Of a stretch of 64,000 nucleotides of DNA, positions 56,371 to 64,000 are shown in pieces. The DNA lies in NCBI GenBank assembly GCA_015183035.1, contig JACZZP010000011.1:1798001-1862000 (forward strand), given 5' to 3'. A model generated the notes under the pieces. It saw only the letters and a program-made list of their open reading frames with translations, made no database searches and was not told where the DNA came from. The stretch is from Meloidogyne chitwoodi (Eukaryota > Nematoda > Chromadorea > Rhabditida > Meloidogynidae). The number at the start of each line of letters is the position of its first letter. The first letter of the stretch is position 1. Both the position numbers and the translations under genes were made by a program.

Positions 56371-58902
56371 TTAAAAATGTCGTTGAGATTTAATCGCTTC
56401 CACATTACGTTGATTAATTGGAGCACGCCGTTTTATTGTAAAAGTAGTTCCTTGTGGCGTTCCAAGGCTTTGTTGATTATTAATTATTGGATTGTTAGGC
56501 TCCCAGTTATAAAAAGCATTAAAGTAATTCTTAAAAAAATAAAAACAAAAATTAAAAAAAAACTAACATTATCAAGCATTAAAAGAGCATTTAAAATTTC
56601 AACTTGTTTACTAGCCTCCATGTAATGATATGAATGACAATCACCACCACCTTCATTTTGTTGTAAATGAGTCAATTTTGAAGCTGTTCCAACAACTGTA
56701 GGTCCCAAAACTTTGGCCAAATTCTCCAAAGGCATCTTAAAAAAATGTCAAAAATGTAAAATTTTCAAAATTACAATTTAAAAGTATTTTCGGTACTTTT
56801 AGCGACAAAAAAGTCCTCATTTTAAATTAAATATTTTAGAGGATAAATTTAATATAAAAGAATTTTGGACAAAAATTGTGAACATCTACACCATAAACGA
56901 AAAGTACCGGTTTCTCATTCTAAAAACATTTTTATAAAAAACAAAAAACCTGATTCTCATTAGAATACATCGCAACTTTTTGCCAATGAGCGCATAAATA
57001 GGCTAATGTGTCTCTATTTGGAAGTGGCAAACTAAAAAATAATTAAATTTAAAAAATATTTTTTATAAAAATTAAACGTTTCTATAGCATAACGAAGCTG
57101 TTCTTCATTTTTACTGTTAACCGCAGCGTAGAATTCTTTGAATGATGAAAGAGGAATTAATGGCTCTCGAAGATCACGAAGAAATTTTTTAATAAAACCA
57201 GTAATAGTCTCGGGATCAAGTTGTTCCAATTTTGGTACATATTTTGAATTAAAATTTTCTTTGAGTTTTTTAACTTCACTGTCACAACCGGGGATACGAT
57301 AGAGGCCAACATTCTTAATAAAATTCTTCTCAATTGCAAAAACACAACGAATTATTTGTCCGGGAATTTTTGGTTGTGAATTTGGACAAAAATCAGCAAG
57401 ACGTGGACGTTGTTTTGGATTGCTACGATGAGGTGTTGATATCATTGGAACACAAGGGAGTGGAGAATTATTTCGGCAATTTTCGTGGATTTGGATCTTA
57501 CAATCTTTAAAAAAATTTAAATAATTATAAAAATAAAAGAAAATTTTGGAAAAAATTAAAAGTCCTGGAGGTAAAAACTGAAATTAAAAAATTTACCATT
57601 GCATTTCAAACTTCGAAGTCCCAAGCCTCGAGTACAAATACTACAATGCGAAAAAGGTGCACTAAATAATTTGTTTGTTCCAACAAAATTATGTGAGCAC
57701 TGTTCTAAATTTCTTCCTTTAGTCCAGCCAGGACAGAATGGACTGAGACGACTTAAAATTGATTTTTATTTAAAAAAAAATTATTTATATACATACACAT
57801 CCAAAGTGCTGGTAGTAGTAGCTGTACATTTTGTTGAGATTTGTTGATTTTTTAGTTGAACAACTTCCTTTTATTTATTAAAGAAAAAATTAAAATAATA
57901 CAAATATTTTTTAAATTATTGAACTACTCAATTATTCCTTAAAATTAATATCAAAATCCTTCTAAAAAACATGCACAGAACTGTCGGAGGGTGAACACAT
58001 TTATTACACAACATCCCAATTTTAATAAAAAATACAAATTGAAAAAAAACCTTTTCTTCTGCTATAATATGTGAATCAGAGATAGATCTGTTCATCCGCA
58101 ATAAAGGCTTTTGTAAAAATGGAGGATCATTTTCATATTCATCATCTTCTCGCAAATGACCCAAATCATCTAAAGGTTTTGATCTCTTTCCAGGCAAAAA
58201 TCCAAGAGAATTAGAACGGCGTTTTCCATTTCTAACATCATTTGGTGTATCCACGGGAAGTATAGCATTCTTTAAAGTTAAAAAACAAAATATAGGTAAA
58301 TTTACAAAAATACAAACCTGAAATTCAGCACGAGCCATCTTAAACCTTTCCTTATATTGTGAAAGTTCTTCATCAAGAGAACCAATTTTTGTATTAGCAG
58401 AGGCTAATTGTGAAACTAACACATCAATTTTTGCTTTTGCTTCGTCCAATTCAATCTCGTAATTGCTTAAAATTTTAAATTTAATTTAAATCTTTTGTTT
58501 TAGGTAAAATTTCTATCTGAATCTAAATTAATTAAAGGACAAAATAAAGCCAAAAAAATTTGGGGATACCTAAACCAGAAAGTTATAAAAATACCAAACA
58601 AATATATAGCAAAATAAATGTAAAAAACATACCCAAGTTGTCTATTAAGCCTTTCATTAACATTATTTAAACGAGTATTTTCATTAGCAGAAAGTCGCCA
58701 TTCTTTGTGAATATTCTCCAAGAGGTCAAGTAGATCGTTAATATCTTAGTATATACATTTTTTTAATTTAATTAAATAAAATCATTTAAAAGTTACGATG
58801 AATGTTTCCTGATTGTGCCCGTTGATGAGCTCCAAGTTTTTGCCATAATTCCAATGTACTGAAAGTGTCGGCCATAAGCGAAGTATAATTATTTGAATTC
58901 AT
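56371..58902 (-). CDS. cyk-4: CYK-4 / RacGAP1, centralspindlin Rho GTPase-activating protein
   Basis: Centralspindlin subunit that pairs with the kinesin ZEN-4 and controls RhoA at the cytokinetic furrow. From ATG 58902: MNSNNYTSLMADTFSTLELW, then a coiled coil (DLLDLLENIHKEWRLSANEN, DEAKAKIDVLVSQLASAN, DEELSQYKERFKMARAEF). A linker has NGKRRSNSLGFLPGKRSK and LRMNRSISDSH (likely phosphosites). A C1 zinc domain follows (HNFVGTNKLFS, HCSICTRGLGLRSLKC, DCKIQIHENCRN). The RhoGAP domain includes the arginine finger in GLYRIPGCDSEVKKLKENF, then FIKKFLRDLREPLIPLSSF, LPLPNRDTLAYLCAHWQKVA and MPLENLAKVLGPTVVGTASK. The C-terminus INQRNVEAIKSQRHF ends at 56371. Domain order and motifs match RacGAP1. It is transcribed divergently from USP5. 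Confidence 0.94.
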
Positions 58903-59432
58903 TATAAAATGATGAATAAATACAAATTAAACTGAAAATAAGAAAGTAATAAACATGCAATGTACTCTTAAAAAAATCTACAAAAATAATCAATGAAGCC
59001 ACAGCATTTTCAGTCTGTTGAACTCGCGAAAACTAGTTAAATCTTTTCCCTTTTACATTATGCCAAAATTTGAATTTATTTTTCTCTATTCAGGTAATCT
59101 CTCGTGCGTCTGGCTTCATAAAAGAAAATAAAAAAAGCCAGTAAGGAGAAAAGTTATAGAATGGTCAAAAGCAATAATATACAAAATCATTCATTTCACA
59201 ATTTTTTGTATTCTAAAGCTTAGTATGTAAGCTCTCCAAAACTTTACTAAAAAATTTGTTAAGGAAAAAATTTCGTGCAAAATTTTTTTAGTGTAAATTA
59301 TTTGTAGGAATGGTAAATTTAAAAGGATAAACATAAACTATAACAACTTTTCACTTTTAATTTGACTTAATTTTGTTCTTTATATCAAATTATAATCATT
59401 TTTCTTATTTAATTAAAATTGCTAAATTTCAG
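58903..59432. promoter_or_regulatory. Shared divergent promoter region cyk-4 / usp-5
   Basis: The 530 bp between two head-to-head start codons must hold the 5' signals of both genes. No open frame is present. No specific site is identified. Confidence 0.4.
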
Positions 59433-62400
59433 ATGACTAATGCAATTTTATTAAAAGAATTAAAGGAATATGTTTGTAATGGATCTTTTACTTTAAAGGG
59501 ACCGGAAATCGTTGATAAAGTTTATAAAGACGAATGCTTTTATTGTTTTAACACTCCATTTGCGCCAGGTTTATATTTTAATTATTTATTTTTCTTTAAA
59601 GATTAAACTTTATAGAAGGACTTTTTATTTCACTGTTGGATTTTGTTGGAATTTGTTCAAAACATCTCGATCTATATGTCGAAAAGACTTCTTTCCGTGT
59701 CTTTTTAAATATCAAAAAGTCCAAACTGCCTAATGAATCAGAAGAGCCAAAAGATAAGGTTATTATAATTTAAACAAAGAAATGTTATAAAGATTTTTAC
59801 CTAAATTTATAGATCCAACGACTATGTATTTCACAGACTGAAGATAAAATTATTTCTGAATATGACCTTCGTTTCCATCCAAAAGTCGATATTCCTATCA
59901 AAATTGAACAGGATCTAGGTGCTAAACTTAGAGAAATTTGTGATATGATTATTGCTCATATTAGTGCCGAATTACAACAACGTTTGCAAAGTGGAATAAG
60001 TCAATGGGATGGGGAAGAAAGGCAAATCTCTAAAGCTGCTGAAAATTTGGAACAGGTTAATTTTTTGATAATAGGACATTAACTTTTAAATATTTCAGAT
60101 TCCATTTGAAGGCACACTTCCTTATGAAGGCTTTGTTTGTGCGAAGCCTGGATGTGGACTTAAAGAGAATTTATGGCTTAATCTTAGTGATGGCATTATT
60201 ATGTGTGGGCGTTATGCTCCAATGAGTGGTGTTAAAGGAAATGGACATGCTGTTAGTTTTGAAATTATTTTTTTATTTTCCAACTTTTGTTTTATTTTTT
60301 AATTTTAGAAGACTCATTATGAAGAAACGGGCTATCCTTTAGTCGTCAAATTAGGCACAATTGCTGATAGTGATGGAGATATTTATAGTTATTCTGAAGA
60401 TGCTGCTGTTCGCGATCCGTTGCTAAAAAAGCATTTGGCACATTTTGGACTTTTAATAGATAAATTTACTAAGACTGAGAAAACAACACTTGAATTAGAA
60501 TTGGATGCTAATCTTAAGTATATTTTTGATAATTTTTAAAATCAAGATTAAATAAAAATATTTTTTTTAGACATGAATTCTCTGTTATTCAAGAAGAGGG
60601 TGCCGCTTTAAAAAGTGTTTATGGACCTGGATTTACTGGATTAATAAATTTGGGTTCTTCTTGCTATATTAATGCGGTTTGTTCTATTCTACTTATATTT
60701 AATTTTTTGCTTCCCAATTTTTCGAAAATATTTTATTGTAATCTTGCCTGTTTATTGTTAGAAGGAGAATTTGCCCTTTTTCTTCTTAAAAATTTTTTTC
60801 TTTCAAATTAACTTACTTATGTTTGACTCTTTTATAGGTTCTGCAATTGCTTTACAATGTTCCTGATTTTTTAAAAGTTTATGGGGATAATTCTGAAAAT
60901 TTATTCAATAAAATTTCTCCTCTAAACTCATATGAAGACTTTAATTTTCAATTAGCAAAAATTGTCAAATCATTACAATCTGGAGAATATTCAAAAGAAG
61001 AGGAAAAAGAAAATGGAATACGTCCTTTAGTTTTTCGTCGTTTAGCAGGTCGTGGACACATTGAATTTTCAACTGCAAAACAACAAGATGCCGAGGAATA
61101 TATTCGCCATTTATTTGAAAAAATCGATCAAAATGTCAAAGGTGAATTAAATCCAGTAAATTCTTTTCGTTTTCTGCTTGTTTCTCGTTTTGTGGATGAA
61201 TTGTCTGGTTGTGTTAAATATTTAAATAGAGAAGAAACTATTCTTTCTTTGCCAGTGCCTTCAGAAGCATGCAGAGATGTAAGAAAAAAATTTGTTTTTT
61301 TAAGTTGTTTTTTTAAGTCTCCTGTCCAAGTTGGTGGTGGTGTTACTCGTAAAATTGTTAAATTACAAAGCTGTTTGGCCAAAGCTTTTTCAGAAGAACA
61401 TATTGACGATTACACTTCTCCCGTTCTTAAAGTTAAAGGAAAAGCTAGGCAAGAGCTAAAGATGGGCAGTTTTCCTGATTTTTTAATTCTGCAAATTCGT
61501 GTATTATTTTTTTTAATTTTTATTAAAAAAAATTTGATATTAATTTGGGATCAAATGTCCATTTTTTAAAAGAATTATTCTTTTTTTCAATATAATTCAA
61601 TTCTTTAGCGCTTCACACATGACGACACTTATCAAGTTAAAAAATTGGATGTAGATGTTGAAATTGATGATTCTATTGATTTGACTGCATTTTATTCGGA
61701 AGGAAAACTTCAAGCAGATGAAAGTCCTTTACCTGAGGATGAAAACATTTCTGAAGGAAATAATGGAATCAATTTGAAGCAAGAAATTGTTAAACAGGTT
61801 TTTCTTTTAATTTTTATTAAATTGAATTTAAAAAAATTTGGGATTAAATTTAAAAAATTTATATTTCTTAAAAGAATTAAAAATTCCTGCGTCCAACGGG
61901 AATTGAACCCGTGCCTACTACTTGGAAGGCAGCAATGCTAACCACTACACCATGGACGCTCCTATTTAATGTTGTAATAAAGGGTTTCTAATAGATAACA
62001 AAAATACTCTTCTTTCATTTAATCGCGCACATAAATCATTTTTAAGCTACATAGCGTGTGTAATTATTTTTTCAAATTTTTGTTTATTGTCTCTCCTCGC
62101 GGAAATTTATTTGTTAATGAAAATAACTAATTTTAAAAATGTATTTTTTTAAAGCTTATGGAGATGGGATTTACTGAAAACGCAGCAAAGAAAGCTACTT
62201 TTCTTACAAAAAATGAAGGACTTGAGACTGCAACAAATTGGATAATGCAGCATTTGGAAGATTCTGATTTAAATGAACCTCATCCTTCTTTTAAAACAAC
62301 AACGAATAAATTAACTTCAGCATTTAGTGAAAGTATTATTCAAATTACAGGTCTTGGATTTACTAATTATCAAGCAAAATATGCTTTGGAACGAAGCAAT

Positions 62401-63007
62401 TGGGATTCAAATATTGCAGCAGAATGGTTATTTAATCATTCTGATGAAATCCCTCCCGAACCAACAACTTGTATTCAAGGTTTATTTTTAAATAATTTTA
62501 AGGATAAAACAGAGTTAAATTCTTTAAATTTTTTTTAATTTTTTATTATTGTTTAGTTTGTTTCATTAAATAGAAAATTTAATTTTTTTAAATTTTAGAT
62601 TCTTCTCCACAAGTTGTAGCACCCAAAGAAATGCGTAAAGGTAAAGGAAAATACAATCTTTGTGCTTTCATTTCTCATATGGGATCTTCTCCACATTCTG
62701 GACATTATGTTGCTCATGTTAAACGAGACAATGGAGTATGGTATATCTTCAATGATGAAAAGGTTTTTTTAATTAAATTAAATTTATTTTTATGAAAACT
62801 TTTTTTAAGCAAATAAAATGATTTTATTTATTTAAAATTTATTTGAAAAATAATAAATTTTAGAGGGGCTATTTTTGGGGATTAAAAAAAGATTTTCTAA
62901 TTTTTAAAAATTATTATTTTAAAAAATAATTTTTTTTTAAGGTCGCAATCTCTCAAAATCCACCTAAATCTCTTGGCTATCTTTACATGTATAAACGTGA
63001 CTCATGA
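59433..63007 (+). CDS. usp-5: USP5 / isopeptidase T, deubiquitinase
   Basis: Disassembles free polyubiquitin chains. The start (aaatttcag then ATG at 59433) abuts a splice acceptor, fitting a spliced leader. Domains in order: N-terminal cryptic UBP (FISLLDFVGICSKHLDLYVE); ZnF-UBP (CAKPGCGLKENLWLNLSDGI, IMCGRY, GNGHA, HYEETGYPLVVKLGTI, HFG); catalytic Cys box FTGLINLGSSCYINA (Cys codon 60662-60664) continuing VLQLLYNVPDFLKVYG; Q/D box TAKQQDAEEYIRHLFE; two UBA domains (LMEMGFTENAAKKATFLTKN; GLGFTNYQAKYALERSNW); His box SPHSGHYVAHVKRDNGVWYI, FNDEKV, ending GYLYMYKRDS at 63007. Family-typical GNSC is GSSC here; the oxyanion-type Asn of NLG is kept. A 39-bp in-frame intron-like segment lies at 61279-61317. 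A tRNA gene lies antisense in the intron 61799-62154. Confidence 0.95.
61888..61959 (-). tRNA. tRNA-Gly (UCC)
   Basis: The minus strand reads gcgtccatggtgtagtggtt, then agcattgctgccttccaagt, then a T arm cgggttcaattcccg and tggacgc. The acceptor stem GCGTCCA/TGGACGC pairs perfectly, the T stem CGGG/CCCG is perfect, the D arm is normal, and the anticodon loop CTTCCAA gives UCC (glycine). The discriminator is A. The gene lies in a USP5 intron in antisense orientation and keeps its own polymerase III promoter boxes. About 72 nt, no intron. Confidence 0.95.
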
Positions 63008-63240
63008 AATTAAATATTTAATAAAAATTTTTGAATGAATTATTATTGATTTTTTAGTTTTATTTTTTTAATTTTTGTTGTTGTTGACAAAGTATTGAGA
63101 TTTGGGTATAAAAAAATAAAATATATTTTTTTATTAAAATTTTTTTTATTAAAATAAGTTTTTTAAATTATTTCTTACTTATCAACTTTTTATGTTTTTT
63201 TAATATTCTTCAGTAAAAATTAATTTAATTTTTTTTAATT

Positions 63241-63353
63241 TTAAACTAAAAACTGATAAAGTGGAAGATCTTGTCGTGTTTTTCGAGCGTCTTTTTTAGA
63301 ACCAACTGATGCGATCTGTCCATTAGTGTAAAGAATCCACTTTTCGAGCTCTT
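63241..63353 (-). CDS. Possible 3' exon of a minus-strand gene, fragment
   Basis: An open frame reads KELEKWILYTNGQIASVGSK, then KDARKTRQDLPLYQFLV and a stop at 63241. The composition is less AT-biased than the flank and looks protein-like. Upstream an in-frame stop at about 63364 limits it, and only weak acceptors exist. It may be the last exon of a gene running into the window from the right, or a pseudogene fragment. No family recognised. Confidence 0.3.
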
Positions 63354-63474
63354 TCAATTGACATCAAAACTATTTGAAATAGTTTAAAATAAAAAAAGTT
63401 ATTCTATCTATTCTGAAACGACCTTTACCGTTTTTAATTAGTGTTCTTCTCTTTTTTCAAAGTTTATTCATCGT

Positions 63475-63545
63475 CGAAAGGTCCGTTGACGAAATGTATT
63501 GACGAATGGTCCGTTGACTAAAGTCTATTGACGAAAAGTAGTAGA
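63475..63545. repeat. Short TTGACGAAA-type repeat
   Basis: Words ggtccgttgacgaa, tattgacgaa, ggtccgttgact and tattgacgaaa alternate in about 70 bases, giving two copies of a 30-35 bp unit. Confidence 0.65.
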
Positions 63546-64000
63546 GCCAAAAGTTATAGAGCCTCTTTTACACGCTTTCTTTTACACACTATTTTTATAA
63601 AAGCTAAATCCTTACGAATATTCGATTTTTTCGTGATGATGTTGTTTTAATTTTTCTTCTTTATTTATCTTAATTTGCTTTTATTATTTAGAAAATAGCT
63701 TATTAAAGGATTCGGAAGAGGTGGAAAGGCAAAATAGAAGAAATGATCGAATGAAAGGTTCGGGACAAATAGTAAAACATGGTTCTTTTTGATTCGGCTA
63801 CATATGAAAAACTTCACAAGGTTTTTATTTTTATTAAAACAGAGATTGACGAGTCTGATGAATAGTTCTCGTTTTAACAAGTTTAGTATTGTAATTTAAA
63901 TAGAGCAGTTTCATTAGGAATAGGGTTCAACCCTTGTGGACTGACATGTTTTATGAGCGTCAAATGCTGTTGGGGATGAGGACAGATTATCAATTGTTGG
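63546..64000. other. Right end of window, no gene supported
   Basis: Less AT-biased than the deserts. A 71-codon minus-strand frame (63665-63880) lacks support. The closing patch (gggttcaacccttgtgg, 63925) has a T-loop-like word but no tRNA fold around it. Confidence 0.45.

Noticed and set aside
56332..56625. 97-codon plus-strand frame
   Set aside because: Antisense to the last cyk-4 exons, which are supported by homology.
63925..63940. T-loop-like word gggttcaaccc near the right end
   Set aside because: No D arm, anticodon arm or acceptor stem can be placed around it.

Overview
The window is nuclear DNA from a nematode with a very AT-rich genome. Genes have many short introns (about 40-60 bp, plus some long ones), GT..AG junctions, and splice acceptors sitting just upstream of several start codons, as expected for spliced-leader trans-splicing. 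A small secreted expansin-like (double-psi beta-barrel) protein, a transthyretin-like protein, a ShKT-domain protein and F-box-like genes point to a plant-parasitic tylenchid, most likely a root-knot nematode (Meloidogyne). That assignment is inference; no species marker is visible. Because most exons are short, gene coordinates below are spans from first to last recognisable codon.

Layout. 1-5.1 kb: the 3' part of a HECW-type HECT ubiquitin ligase (+). 5.2-11.5 kb: an accessory stretch with two related F-box-like copies inside a segmental duplication (the first broken), a 15-bp/89-bp higher-order satellite, inverted-repeat elements, a small coiled-coil gene, a zinc-finger protein with 18-residue repeats, and a small basic protein on the minus strand. 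11.5-14.8 kb: AT-rich, no gene seen. 14.8-19.8 kb: a fatty-acid transport protein/very-long-chain acyl-CoA synthetase (SLC27 type). 20.7-26.6 kb: a third F-box-like gene containing a foldback element, then an unrecognised zinc-finger gene of at least eleven exons. 27.8-28.2 kb: the expansin-like candidate effector, with two copies of a Meloidogyne dorsal-gland-type promoter word upstream. 29-30.9 kb: an unrecognised membrane protein (-). 30.9-43 kb: a roughly 12-kb gene desert of about 80% or more A+T, broken by small GC-richer elements with terminal inverted repeats, several with convincing 8-bp target-site duplications.

43-63 kb is gene-dense: a lysine-rich membrane protein (-), a small secreted or anchored protein (+), a transthyretin-like protein (+), then on the minus strand UBXN6 (p97 adaptor), eIF1A, a divergent eIF1A paralogue and a ShKT secreted protein, then CYK-4/RacGAP1 (-) divergent from USP5 (+). 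A clean tRNA-Gly(UCC) gene lies antisense in a USP5 intron, and a degenerate tRNA-like sequence lies in an intron near 43.9 kb. Three genes belong to ubiquitin biology (HECW ligase, UBXN6, USP5) and three loci are F-box-like, but nothing shows they act together.

No new multi-gene system is demonstrated. The best leads are the expansin-like gene with its promoter words, the divergent tandem eIF1A paralogue, the two unrecognised zinc-finger/coiled-coil proteins, the non-autonomous transposons with readable target duplications, and the gene-specific tandem arrays in introns.
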